Assembly: GCF_030064125.1 (NCBI RefSeq)
Contig: NZ_CP125957.1
Coordinates: 4,278,001 to 4,342,000, forward strand
Source of the DNA: Pseudomonas sp. G2-4
GTDB taxonomy: Bacteria > Pseudomonadota > Gammaproteobacteria > Pseudomonadales > Pseudomonadaceae
Length of the DNA: 64,000 nucleotides
Reading direction: 5' to 3'
Shown here: positions 38,140-45,849 of the stretch, in pieces
Layout of the letters: each line of letters opens with the position of its first letter
Position numbering within the stretch: the stretch's first letter is position 1
The notes under the pieces: model-generated
Told to the model about the DNA's origin: nothing
Seen by the model: the letters and a program-made list of their open reading frames with translations, nothing else
The model's database searches: none
Made by a program: the position numbers and the translations under genes

Positions 38140-38182
38140 CATTTTGTCCGACAATATGTAGTGACCAAAAATAATCACTACA
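38140..38182. promoter_or_regulatory. Two adjacent inverted repeats, candidate operators
   Basis: CATTTTGTCCGACAATATG (38140-38158) is near-perfect, with TTGTC/GACAA half-sites like GntR-family operators. TGTAGTGA (38157-38164) is mirrored by TCACTACA (38175-38182). Together they end 7 nt before the TTGACG -35-like hexamer at 38189. Confidence 0.4.
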
Positions 38183-38223
38183 AAACCGTTGACGCTTCCG
38201 ATTTGCCCTTGCATGATGCAGAC

Positions 38224-38289
38224 GTCTCCCCGATCGGGAGTACAGGTAAATTGTTTGAGCAAGCTCGTCTGACCGCCGAGCTGTTTTTT
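38224..38289 (+). ncRNA. Candidate small RNA (about 65 nt)
   Basis: The promoter-like pair is TTGACG at 38189-38194, 17 nt, then CATGAT at 38212-38217, predicting a start near 38224. The transcript would hold a CTCCC/GGGAG hairpin (38226-38240), an unpaired middle (ACAGGTAAATTGTTTGAG) and a terminator AGCTCG/CGAGCT followed by G and six T (38262-38289). No coding frame is seen. It matches no small RNA I know. Confidence 0.35.
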
Positions 38290-38620
38290 GGATAAGGGAC
38301 TGCCCACAAGGCAGATTGAAGGTGCTGACCTGGCATGACCGTCCGGTAACAAGGACGAGAAACGCTGGCGATCAATCCTCATGACGCGCGTGGTCGACCC
38401 TCGAAAGTTGACATGCCTGACGATTCTTCGCTGTTTCTCTTCGTTGTAGCGCATTTGCGTAGCAGCCCTTCGATAACACTACACAACCGATGCACGACCC
38501 CGTCGAAGTTCGACGGACGAACGCTGACGGCCTGGTTTCGGTAGCAGGCAGGCACTTACCGAGAAGCGAAGTTTTTGCGAACCACCAGACAGATCAACCA
38601 AATGGTCAAGGGGCTTACAC

Positions 38621-38950
38621 ATGAATCTGAATAATCAACCATCTATTGATGAACTGGCTCGCATGTTCGCAGCACATAAGGACACTCTCGACAGCCATAT
38701 CCTGTGGATCAGCAAGACTGGCCAGGTGCATATGGACTGCCTGTCTCCCTACACCCAGGAAGACGAGTTCGAAAAGAACACTCAGGACCTGTGCGCCCGG
38801 CTGAAGATGTACCGTCGCGGCCAGGGCTACGTCGGCAAGAAGGCCGCCGCGGACAAGGACTTCATGGGACGCGTCCTGCAAACGCTGACCCAGGCCTGGG
38901 AGTCGATACAGAACACTTCGCAAGTGCGGGTCATTGACCGCCTCTGCTGA
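38621..38950 (+). CDS. Conserved hypothetical protein
   Basis: This 109-residue soluble protein begins MNLNNQPSIDELARMFAAHK, has HILWISKTGQVHMDCLSP near residue 27, and ends QVRVIDRLC. It looks like a conserved Pseudomonas protein, but I recognise no domain. AAGGGGC lies about 8 nt upstream of the ATG. A bidirectional terminator follows. Its separated, single-gene position gives no functional clue. Confidence 0.75.
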   Translation: MNLNNQPSIDELARMFAAHKDTLDSHILWISKTGQVHMDCLSPYTQEDEFEKNTQDLCARLKMYRRGQGYVGKKAAADKDFMGRVLQTLTQAWESIQNTSQVRVIDRLC

Positions 38951-38962
38951 TTGCACTTGAGT

Positions 38963-39002
38963 AAAAAAGGGCCCGTTCCTCAACCAGGAACGGGCCCTTT
39001 TT
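38963..39002. terminator. Bidirectional terminator
   Basis: AAAAAAGGGCCCGTTCCT, loop CAACC, AGGAACGGGCCCTTTTT, between the convergent 38621 gene and glutaminase. Confidence 0.92.
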
Positions 39003-39010
39003 CATGGTGC

Positions 39011-39919
39011 CTAGAACACCGACCAGCCGATCCGCTGGCTGAGCAACTCCAGCGCCGCCATGCCCGCCAGCGAGTTACCGGCGACATTGAGCTCAGGCGA
39101 CCAGACACACACCGTGAAGCGTCCCGGCACTACCGCAACAATTCCGCCCCCCACCCCGCTCTTGCCCGGCAGGCCCACGCGATAGGCGAAATTACCGGCT
39201 TCGTCATACAGCCCGCTGGTGGCCATGATGGAATTGACCTGCTGAGTCTGCCGCGCACTGAGGATCTGCTCGCCACTGTGTTTGCAGAACCCGTCGTTGG
39301 CCAGGAAGCAAAACGCCCGGGCCAGGTCGATGCAGCTCATCCGCAGGGCGCAGTGGCTGAAATAACTGCGCAGCACCGCCTCCACGTCGTTATGGAAGTT
39401 GCCGAAGGACTGCATCAAGTAGGCCATCGCGGCGTTGCGTGCGCGATGCTGGTATTCCGACTCAGCGACCTTGCCGTCCACCATCACTTGCGGGTTGCCT
39501 GACAGGCGCCGCACGAAATCGCGCATCGACAACGCGGGGGCGGCGAAACGCGACTGATTGATATCGCAAATCACCAAGGCGCCGGCGTTGATGAACGGGT
39601 TGCGCGGCCGACCGCGCTCGAATTCCAGCTGCACCAGGGAGTTGAAAGGCTGGCCGGATGGCTCATGGCCCAGACGTTCCCAGATCGCTTCGCCGGAATG
39701 CCCGATGGCCTGCACCAGGCTGAACACCTTGGAAATACTCTGCACAGAAAACACCGTATCGGCGTCGCCGGCGCAATACATCTCGCCGTCGTTGCCGTAC
39801 ACGGCAATGCCCAGCTGGTTAGGCACCACGGTGCCCAGGGCCGGAATGTAGTCGGCCACCTTGCCCTGACCGATCAGGGGGCGAACCGCATCGAGGATCT
39901 CGTTCAACAGTGCTTGCAT
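39011..39919 (-). CDS. glsB: Glutaminase (GlsB type)
   Basis: This 302-residue serine-dependent beta-lactamase-fold glutaminase converts glutamine to glutamate and ammonia. It starts like E. coli GlsB ([19 protein letters not shown]) and has the nucleophile serine in [10 protein letters not shown] near residue 62, then [10 protein letters not shown] near 110 and [18 protein letters not shown] near 245. Family length is about 300. It stands alone, with a terminator downstream. Confidence 0.95.
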   Translation of the reverse strand: MQALLNEILDAVRPLIGQGKVADYIPALGTVVPNQLGIAVYGNDGEMYCAGDADTVFSVQSISKVFSLVQAIGHSGEAIWERLGHEPSGQPFNSLVQLEFERGRPRNPFINAGALVICDINQSRFAAPALSMRDFVRRLSGNPQVMVDGKVAESEYQHRARNAAMAYLMQSFGNFHNDVEAVLRSYFSHCALRMSCIDLARAFCFLANDGFCKHSGEQILSARQTQQVNSIMATSGLYDEAGNFAYRVGLPGKSGVGGGIVAVVPGRFTVCVWSPELNVAGNSLAGMAALELLSQRIGWSVF

Positions 39920-40016
39920 ATGCGCAGGGTCCAGTCATTCCCCGTTCGAGTGCGGGGATACAGACGCTAGACGCTGATGGGCGGTGTCAGAGCACACTGG
40001 ATTGCCCGTAAAATCC

Positions 40017-40141
40017 GTGGCGAGGGAGCTTGCTCCCGCTGGGGCGCGAAGCGGCCCCTGATCCAACCCTGGGGAGATCAGTTGCGGCAAACCCTTGATG
40101 GGGCTGTTTCACAGCCCAGCGGGAGCAAGCTCCCTCGCCAC
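40017..40141. repeat. REPIN, family 1
   Basis: A forward core at 40017 and an inverted core ending 40141, in the gap between glutaminase and the 40243 gene. Confidence 0.9.
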
Positions 40142-40242
40142 AGGAGCCTTGCACGACACAATAGATGCAAGGGTTTTCACCGGCGCTTGTCACGAAATCG
40201 AGCAGTCTATAGTTGAGGGGATCAAACGGCAGGAGGTACACC

Positions 40243-40437
40243 ATGCGTCAGATCATGCAGAAAGAACCCTGGTGGGCCTCGCCGCCCAGGCCCGGACAGG
40301 ATGAAAGTGAGCTGGAATGGGGCTGGCTGGTGATCTACAGCGAAGGTGAACCACGCTTCGAATTCGTAAAAGAGCGCCCCACGGACGAACAGATCCGCCA
40401 CCGCAAGGGTTGCCGCGTCACCCTCGGGCCCGAATGA
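40243..40437 (+). CDS. Small conserved hypothetical protein
   Basis: A 64-residue protein begins MRQIMQKEPWWASPPRPG and has GWLVIYSEGEPRFEFVKERP in the middle. A strong AGGAGG lies 6 nt upstream of ATG 40243, which fixes the start. It is tryptophan-rich and soluble, with no recognised family. It is convergent with the lipoprotein gene 10 nt away. Confidence 0.75.
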   Translation: MRQIMQKEPWWASPPRPGQDESELEWGWLVIYSEGEPRFEFVKERPTDEQIRHRKGCRVTLGPE

Positions 40438-40447
40438 GCCCGCCCCG

Positions 40448-41467
40448 TCACGGCTTGATGTCCGGCAACACCAGCGCTCGATTGGCCAGATCCGCCTCCA
40501 CCAGGTTGCCTTCTATTTCCTCGCCCAGGTAGTACACCGGCGCCATCACCCCGCTAAGGGGATGCTTGAGCGAGGTGAACCAGGCCTCGTCGAACGCGGC
40601 GCTCAGGCTTTTGCGGATCTGCGTTTCCATTTCCGGCCGCTCGCCCTCGTGGATAATGGCGCGAATACCCGCCACGCCCACCGAGATCAATGCCCCCGCC
40701 GCCTTCCCCGCCACGGCCGCCGCCGCACCGGCCGCCCCTCGCGTGGCGAACTGCGCTTCAATCTTTTCACTGGTGCGTTGTGCCACCGTGGCGATCACTG
40801 CGTCCGATGGTCCCGAACCGGTGGCGGCGGCCTTGTTGACGTGGTCGATCAACGCGGCGTAGGCCGGCAGGGTGTTCAGCGGTTCGGTATGGACCATCTC
40901 ATACAACGAAGCGTTACGCGCCGCGGGTGGGCCCAGGGTGACAGCAGGAATCGCGTGCAAGCGCCGGCTCATCAGTTCGGTGGGGATGTGCTGCCGCTGG
41001 CCGATCAGCTGGACCTGCTGATTGAGCAATCGCAGGTAATAACTCGTCGCATTCGCCCTGATCGCCTCGGGATCGATCTCCACCGCCACCGGCTCCAACA
41101 CCTGCTCGCGATACTGCTCTTGCAGATAAACCGCCAGGCGCCTGGCCGAGGAACCCTCTTCACCCTTGGCACTGGCGGAATACCAACTGACCTTCATCGC
41201 CAGCCACTCCTGGGTCCAGTAGCTGCTGAACCAGGGAATGAACTCGGCCTCGGTACGTTCATACACCAACAACCGCCAATGCTCCATCGACCCACGAGCG
41301 TAGAGTCCGGCCTGTTCGATGGCACTTTTCGACGCGGCGATGATTTGTCGATCTACCTGCCGCCAAGTGTCCTGGGAAATTGCCACCGTGGCGCCCTGTT
41401 GCCCGCGCTGAGGCGTGGCGCACCCCACCAAAACGATCAACACGGCCAGCATCAGCGAACGCAGCAC
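40448..41467 (-). CDS. Putative lipoprotein of unknown function
   Basis: This 339-residue protein has a lipoprotein signal peptide (MLRSLMLAVLIVLVGC), Cys16 being the lipobox cysteine. The mature part is largely helical, with a glycine/alanine-rich hydrophobic stretch near residues 240-270 (AAGAAAAVAGKAAGALISVG) that could contact membrane. I recognise no catalytic motif or family. Confidence 0.8.
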   Translation of the reverse strand: MLRSLMLAVLIVLVGCATPQRGQQGATVAISQDTWRQVDRQIIAASKSAIEQAGLYARGSMEHWRLLVYERTEAEFIPWFSSYWTQEWLAMKVSWYSASAKGEEGSSARRLAVYLQEQYREQVLEPVAVEIDPEAIRANATSYYLRLLNQQVQLIGQRQHIPTELMSRRLHAIPAVTLGPPAARNASLYEMVHTEPLNTLPAYAALIDHVNKAAATGSGPSDAVIATVAQRTSEKIEAQFATRGAAGAAAAVAGKAAGALISVGVAGIRAIIHEGERPEMETQIRKSLSAAFDEAWFTSLKHPLSGVMAPVYYLGEEIEGNLVEADLANRALVLPDIKP

Positions 41468-41551
41468 GATCGCGCCACCCCGGATTCATGTCACCCACGG
41501 GGTTGAGTATAGGTGGCGAGGAACAGGGGCTTGGCAAAAACACATAAAACC

Positions 41552-41600
41552 CATGCGAGAGCGCTTGCTCGCGCTCGGTTGCGCAGCCCCGATGAACTGA
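41552..41600. repeat. Degenerate REP relic
   Basis: TGCGAGAGCGCTTGCTCGCG followed by CTCGGTTGCGCAGCC resembles a mixture of family-1 and family-2 REP cores. A weak inverse (GAGCGCTTCGCGCCCGAGC) follows. No intact REPIN remains. Confidence 0.4.
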
Positions 41601-41626
41601 CGAGCGCTTCGCGCCCGAGCAGCTCT

Positions 41627-42556
41627 TCAACCGAGCGCAGTATCGAGAAACATCATCACCGCAAACCCCATCATCAGGCCCAGGGTAGCGGGCGTCTCAT
41701 GGCCGTTGCGGTGGGTCTCGGGAATCACTTCGTGGGACACCACGAAGATCATCGCCCCCGCCGCCAGCCCGAGGCTGATGGGGTACGCGACCGCCACGCC
41801 CGAGGACATGCCCAGGCCGATCACCGAGCCCAGCGGTTCCATCAGACCCGAGCCCACCGCAATCAGCGCGGCACGCAGGGTGCTGATGCCGGTAACGCGC
41901 AGCGCCATGGCAATGGCCAGGCCCTCGGGGATGTCCTGGATGGCAATGGCGGTGGTCAGGGGCAGGCCGACCTTGAAATCGCCGTCGGCAAAACTGACAC
42001 CAATGGCCATGCCTTCCGGTAAATTGTGCAAGGTGATGGCGAGGACGAACAGCCAGACACGATTGATGCGTTCGGCCTGCGGGCCGCGCCGACCACTCAA
42101 CTCGTGTTCGTGGGGAACGAAACGGTCAAGGCCGATCATCAAGGCGACGCCCAGCCCCAAGCCGACTACGACGACAAACGCGGCAAGCAGCTGATTGCCA
42201 CAAATGACCTGCGCAGCCTCGATCCCCGGCAAGATCAGTGAGAATGAACTCGCGGCGAGCATCATGCCCGCGGCGAAACCCAGCATGATGTCCTGGGTAC
42301 GGGACGAGATATCGCGCAGCACCACCGCCATCATGGCGCCCAACGCAGTGGCGACGAAGCCGGACGTGCCGCCCAGTACCGCATACCCCAGGTTTTGCCG
42401 GTCAGCCCCCACCAGAGCGTTGTAGCCGCTGTAGAGCAACAACGCGGTAATGACTGCCAACCCCAGCCAGAAGCTCACCCCCAGCAGCAGGTTGTTCTGC
42501 ACAGGACCCAGCCAGTTACGCCAGGGCGATCGGATCCGGGAAGTGGGCTGGTCCAT
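41627..42556 (-). CDS. ZIP-family divalent metal transporter (GufA-type)
   Basis: This 309-residue membrane protein has about eight helices. The ZIP metal path is marked by HNLPEGMAIGVSFA in one helix and QDIPEGLAIAMAL in the next, the GufA/ZupT-like pattern. A His-bearing cytoplasmic loop (PHEHELSGRRGPQ) lies between. Zinc or related divalent metal import is the likely role. It is minus strand, upstream of the lipoprotein gene by 160 nt. Confidence 0.9.
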   Translation of the reverse strand: MDQPTSRIRSPWRNWLGPVQNNLLLGVSFWLGLAVITALLLYSGYNALVGADRQNLGYAVLGGTSGFVATALGAMMAVVLRDISSRTQDIMLGFAAGMMLAASSFSLILPGIEAAQVICGNQLLAAFVVVVGLGLGVALMIGLDRFVPHEHELSGRRGPQAERINRVWLFVLAITLHNLPEGMAIGVSFADGDFKVGLPLTTAIAIQDIPEGLAIAMALRVTGISTLRAALIAVGSGLMEPLGSVIGLGMSSGVAVAYPISLGLAAGAMIFVVSHEVIPETHRNGHETPATLGLMMGFAVMMFLDTALG

Positions 42557-42626
42557 CGAATGTCCTTACTGGTCTGCAACCATGGCAAGCCTGATCGCAG
42601 CGAGATCGATCAGGCGGAAAAGGTCA

Positions 42627-42658
42627 GGCGAGGGAGTCGCCTCCCTCGCCGTTTTTTT
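42627..42658. terminator. Hairpin with T-tract at the 3' end of the Mn-catalase gene
   Basis: GGCGAGGGAG, loop TCGC, CTCCCTCGCC, then GTTTTTTT on the plus strand; the T-run overlaps the stop codon of katN. On the minus strand the tail is only CTTTTCC. The stem equals the family-1 REP core, so this may be a collapsed REP reused as a terminator. Confidence 0.65.
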
Positions 42659-43538
42659 ACAGTTTGTCACCTTGCATCCCCGAACCCAAGTCGGCGCCCG
42701 TGGTGGGGTCGCTTTCGGGGTTGGACATCGTCCGCGCCTTCATGTCCATTAACAGTGCTTCGTCCTTTTTACTCAACTGTACGCTGGCCAAGCCATCGCC
42801 CCCGTCCACGGCTGGCGTTGGATTCTCGACGAACTCCCAATCATCGCCCTGGTTCCACGGCCCACGCACCGTAGGTTCGCCCTGGGACATGTTGAAGTAC
42901 ACATTGGTAAACTCCGGCATGCCCGGCAATTTGCCTTGGGGGAAATTGGGCTGGATGGAATGCAGGGCTTTTTCAAACGACATCTGGTGAGCGATTTCAC
43001 GCGTCATCAAAAAACCCAGCGCTTCTTTTACGCCAGGGTCATCCGTGAGGTTCATCAGCCGTTCATAGATGATTTTCGCCCGGGCCTCGGCGGCGATGTT
43101 GGAGCGCATGTCCGCCGTTGGTTCACCGATAGTGTCCACATAGGCGGCGGTCCAAGGCACACCGGCGGAGTTGGTCAGCGGCGAGCCGGCGCCATACAAG
43201 AGGCTCGTGATGTGGGAGTCATTACCGGCACCGTTAATGTCTCGGTACAGTTGACCTTCCTTCTCCACGCCCTCAGCCATCTGACCCTTGGCGCCCTTGT
43301 TCAGCATCACAATGATCGAACCGATCACCTCCAGATGACTGAGCTCTTCGGTGGCGATATCCATCAGCAAATCCTTGCGACCCGGATCATCCTCGGACAG
43401 CGCCTGGGTGAAATAACGTGATGCCGCAGCCAACTCTCCTTGGGCGCCACCGAACTGTTCGAGCAGCAGGTTGGCCAACCCTGGATTAGGTTCAGCGACA
43501 CGCACGGTGTATTGCAGTCTTTTGTTATGCAGGAACAT
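42657..43538 (-). CDS. Manganese catalase
   Basis: This 293-residue dimanganese catalase destroys hydrogen peroxide without heme. The metal ligands include EELSHLEVIGS near residue 65 and TREIAHQMSFEKAL near residue 180. The N-terminus MFLHNKRLQYTVRVAEPNPGLA is characteristic. Similar genes in P. aeruginosa (katN) sit among stationary-phase stress genes. The neighbouring KGG, metallothionein and DUF892 genes fit that setting. Confidence 0.93.
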   Translation of the reverse strand: MFLHNKRLQYTVRVAEPNPGLANLLLEQFGGAQGELAAASRYFTQALSEDDPGRKDLLMDIATEELSHLEVIGSIIVMLNKGAKGQMAEGVEKEGQLYRDINGAGNDSHITSLLYGAGSPLTNSAGVPWTAAYVDTIGEPTADMRSNIAAEARAKIIYERLMNLTDDPGVKEALGFLMTREIAHQMSFEKALHSIQPNFPQGKLPGMPEFTNVYFNMSQGEPTVRGPWNQGDDWEFVENPTPAVDGGDGLASVQLSKKDEALLMDMKARTMSNPESDPTTGADLGSGMQGDKL

Positions 43539-43803
43539 GATTAAACCCCTCGATCAGGACACACCTCATGAGGACACTGGCGATAGCAAGGTCCACATAA
43601 ATCAGAAGAAGTTAAGGCAATATGATTTATTTCTTATTCAGCAAACAAGACAAACGGTAATCAACCCAACTATGACCGTACATCGAGCCTTGGATAAACG
43701 ATCAAGACGAGATAGCCAGGCAACACTCAAAAATGCCGGTAACTGTTATATAACCAATGGCGGCCCCATGCCATGAGCACGGGGCCGATAAAGTCACCGG
43801 GCG
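43539..43803. other. AT-rich gap between Mn-catalase and KGG genes
   Basis: These 265 nt are notably AT-richer than the flanks (for example TATGATTTATTTCTTATTC near 43620). No supported gene is present; it must hold the catalase promoter, but I see no clear -35/-10 pair. It could be remnant or transferred DNA. Confidence 0.4.
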
Positions 43804-44181
43804 TTAAGAGTCACGGCCACCACCGCGGCTTTTTTCTCCGCCTTTCTTGCCGGATCCCGAGGCCTTTTCCTGGTCGTTGGCAACGTTGCCACCCGACGCC
43901 TGGCCACCTTTGCGGCCCGCTTCCGAAGCGCGCTCAGGATCGTTGGCAAAATTACCACCCGATGCTTGCCCGCCTTTGCGGCCGGCTTCTGCAGCACGTT
44001 CGGGGTCGTTGGCAAAATTGCCGCCGGATGCCTGCCCTCCTTTGCGCCCAGCCTCAGAGGCGCGCTCAGGATTATTGGCAAAGTTTCCACCGGACGCGTG
44101 TCCGCCTTTTTTCCCAGCTGCCGATGCCTTCTCACGATCGTTAGCGAAATTGCCAGGATTGTTATTTCCTGTGTTAGCCAT
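43804..44181 (-). CDS. KGG-repeat stress protein (con-10-like)
   Basis: This 125-residue, glycine/lysine-rich hydrophilic protein is made of five tandem 22-residue units of the form KGGxASGGNFAND-PERAxEAGR. That is the KGG motif of stress-induced bacterial proteins related to fungal con-10. It starts MANTGNNNPGNFANDREKA, with GAGGTG about 6 nt upstream at ATG 44181. It is probably disordered. Likely a desiccation/stationary-phase protein; no enzymatic role is expected. Confidence 0.88.
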   Translation of the reverse strand: MANTGNNNPGNFANDREKASAAGKKGGHASGGNFANNPERASEAGRKGGQASGGNFANDPERAAEAGRKGGQASGGNFANDPERASEAGRKGGQASGGNVANDQEKASGSGKKGGEKSRGGGRDS

Positions 44182-44566
44182 TTCATTCACCTCGTTAGTC
44201 AAATTGAAACGAGCCTCATTGGCTCGTGTAATTGGGAAAACCTGCGGCGAATTAGGTTTGAAATAAGACCGTGAGTGGCGACGAACGGTCAAAACTTATC
44301 ACCAACCTATATATAGGCCTCCCTGACATTACAGAGCACTATCCAATATGCAGCGCTTAATAAATTATCTTAAACACTTTGAGGCTGACTTATTGCAATT
44401 CGAATTAAAACAGTGCGTGTCTTTCCACGCTGTCCGCCAAAAAGCCGGGCGACGCCGGCACCCCTCTGCACCGGTCTCGTCACCCTGGCCTCGCGCCGTT
44501 CCAGGAAGCTAAAACTCGCGGGCTGCCGGCGTTTTCTTGCACCACCGCACTGACCGGCTTGCGGCG
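44182..44566. other. Upstream region of the KGG gene and downstream of metallothionein
   Basis: These 385 nt hold no supported gene. The half next to the KGG gene is AT-rich (TATATATAGG near 44310) and should contain its promoter. The half next to metallothionein is GC-rich; a 94-codon frame there has no SD. Confidence 0.4.
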
Positions 44567-44593
44567 TCCGGATACCTGTCGCAGGTATCCGGA
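44567..44593 (-). terminator. Perfect hairpin abutting the metallothionein stop codon
   Basis: TCCGGATACCTG, TCG, CAGGTATCCGGA: 12 perfect base pairs starting one base after the stop codon. No T-run follows on the minus strand, so it may protect the mRNA end or act with another factor rather than be a classic terminator. Confidence 0.55.
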
Positions 44594-44779
44594 TCAGAGG
44601 GGGTTCACGCTTGCCTTGCCAGTGCTTTCGCAGTGACAGTCCGGCGATGGACAAGGCTCACCGTTGGGATGCTGTTCGGCGCAGGCCTGGCTGCAATAAG
44701 CCTCGCCGTCGTGGTTGAACATCCGCTGCGGATCCACCTCACATTGGCAATCGGGGCAACCACACTTCAATTCGCTCAT
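44594..44779 (-). CDS. Bacterial metallothionein (SmtA/BmtA family)
   Basis: A 61-residue protein with nine cysteines (CGCPDCQC, YCSQAC, PCPSPDCHC) plus histidines. The order CxCxxCxC followed by a zinc-finger-like YCSQACAEQHPNG matches bacterial metallothioneins that bind Zn(II)/Cd(II). P. fluorescens-group and P. aeruginosa members are known. The start at 44779 follows GGGAGAAAG. It is neighboured by stress genes. Confidence 0.94.
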   Translation of the reverse strand: MSELKCGCPDCQCEVDPQRMFNHDGEAYCSQACAEQHPNGEPCPSPDCHCESTGKASVNPL

Positions 44780-44814
44780 ATTCTTTCTCCCGAGGTAATG
44801 GGTCGAAGGCGCCG

Positions 44815-45087
44815 TCAGGAAGATCCCACCAGCAGTTGAACCTCCAGGTTCGCCGCCGCGACTCCGTGGTTAGCCACATACACATCGGCGATCCAGCCCT
44901 TGGTCAGGTTGTGATAGGACTGAGTGCCCAAAGCCGTGCCGCTGTCCCACTCAAGGATGTCGCCGATGTCGATGTCGTTGGTCGAACTCAGTTCGAGCAC
45001 GGTGTGCCCTTCCCCTTGCGCCACGTACACACCCACCATTGCGCTCTGTCGATTGATGGCCCGTACTTCACCTGTGGTCAGCTTCAT
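44815..45087 (-). CDS. Small hypothetical protein
   Basis: This 90-residue protein starts MKLTTGEVRAINRQSAMVGV, contains GEGHTVLELSSTNDIDIGDIL and ends LEVQLLVGSS. It reads as a small beta-rich protein, perhaps a single barrel. GAGGAAACG lies 6 nt upstream of ATG 45087, supporting it over the 45126 frame start. I recognise no family. It may belong to an operon with the DUF892 gene 59 nt upstream. Confidence 0.7.
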   Translation of the reverse strand: MKLTTGEVRAINRQSAMVGVYVAQGEGHTVLELSSTNDIDIGDILEWDSGTALGTQSYHNLTKGWIADVYVANHGVAAANLEVQLLVGSS

Positions 45088-45146
45088 ACGTTTCCTCTTC
45101 TCGGCAGAATCAGAAGCGACCGACATCGGGCCGGTCGCTCATCACC

Positions 45147-45656
45147 TCAGCGCTTGGCTTCGGTGTGGGGATTGGCCGAACGCTCCAGGAATGCCTGGGT
45201 GATCTCCGGCAGGTGATCGCGCAGCCAGTCGGCCATGGCGATTTCCTGCGGCAGGATCTGTTCGCAGGCCCGTTGTGTCTCTACATCACCGGCCACTTTC
45301 GCGGCCTCGATCAGCACGGTGTAGGAAGCGATTTCGAGGTTTTCGAACACGTAGCCACTCATGGCGCCTTTGACCACTTCGTCGCTCATCGTCATGCCAC
45401 CCACCGCCTGGCCGAAAGCCATGAGTTTGCCGGCCAGGTCCTTGAGCGTCGACGTACTGCCACCCAGGCGCGTAATGCACTGCTCCACCAACTTCTGCTG
45501 CCCGAGGGTTTCCTGCAGATGCTCCTCGATCCGGGCCTTGAGCACCGGATAATGTTCTAGGCGTTCGGCCTGGGCCTTGAGCATTTTTTCCGCCTGCTGT
45601 TCCATGGCGTGGGCATCGTTGAGCCAGTCCAGCAGGTTCTCTTTAGGCGTTGCCAT
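45147..45656 (-). CDS. DUF892 ferritin-like protein (YciE/YciF family)
   Basis: This 169-residue four-helix ferritin-like protein of the DUF892 family has LLDWLNDAHAMEQQAEKMLKAQ at the start. Acidic metal-ligand positions lie in EQQAEK, FENLEIASYTVLI and the last helix (AMADWLRDHLPEITQAFLER). YciE/YciF are stress-induced, and the catalytic role is unsettled. ATG 45656 is chosen because the family begins there and AAGGAGAAGGAC precedes it. Confidence 0.9.
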   Translation of the reverse strand: MATPKENLLDWLNDAHAMEQQAEKMLKAQAERLEHYPVLKARIEEHLQETLGQQKLVEQCITRLGGSTSTLKDLAGKLMAFGQAVGGMTMSDEVVKGAMSGYVFENLEIASYTVLIEAAKVAGDVETQRACEQILPQEIAMADWLRDHLPEITQAFLERSANPHTEAKR

Positions 45657-45849
45657 GTCCTTCTCCTTAGCCGTGGTCGCCACTGCTGTGCAGCGCGACG
45701 GTTCTGAAGTACCGCACATAAAAATGGATATCGCGGCGCCGGGGAAAGTTTGAAAAGACCACAGGCCAGGGCGACGAAAGGCGCTGCAACGGTTTCCCGA
45801 CACGTATGGAGTGCTAACCTCAACGGCTCCAGGCCAGCGGAGACACCCC

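Larger units (their letters stand above)
38103..38620. other. 518-nt gap without a convincing gene
   Basis: No credible coding frame is present; a 108-codon minus-strand frame here has no SD and an unlike composition. The left part holds two inverted repeats, a promoter-like element and a candidate small RNA (separate entries). Further on are small hairpins CTGCC/GGCAG (near 38300) and CGTCC/GGACG (near 38340-38357). I see nothing identifiable from 38360 to 38620. Confidence 0.5.

Noticed and set aside
38128..38454. 108-codon minus-strand frame
   Set aside because: No SD, and it runs across two inverted repeats and a candidate terminator; codon use is unlike the neighbours.
43855..44160. Tandem 66-bp repeats as a CRISPR array
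   Set aside because: They encode five KGG units in frame with synonymous drift, with no unique spacers and no cas genes.
44370..44654. 94-codon minus-strand frame
   Set aside because: Overlaps the metallothionein gene and its hairpin; no SD and no family.
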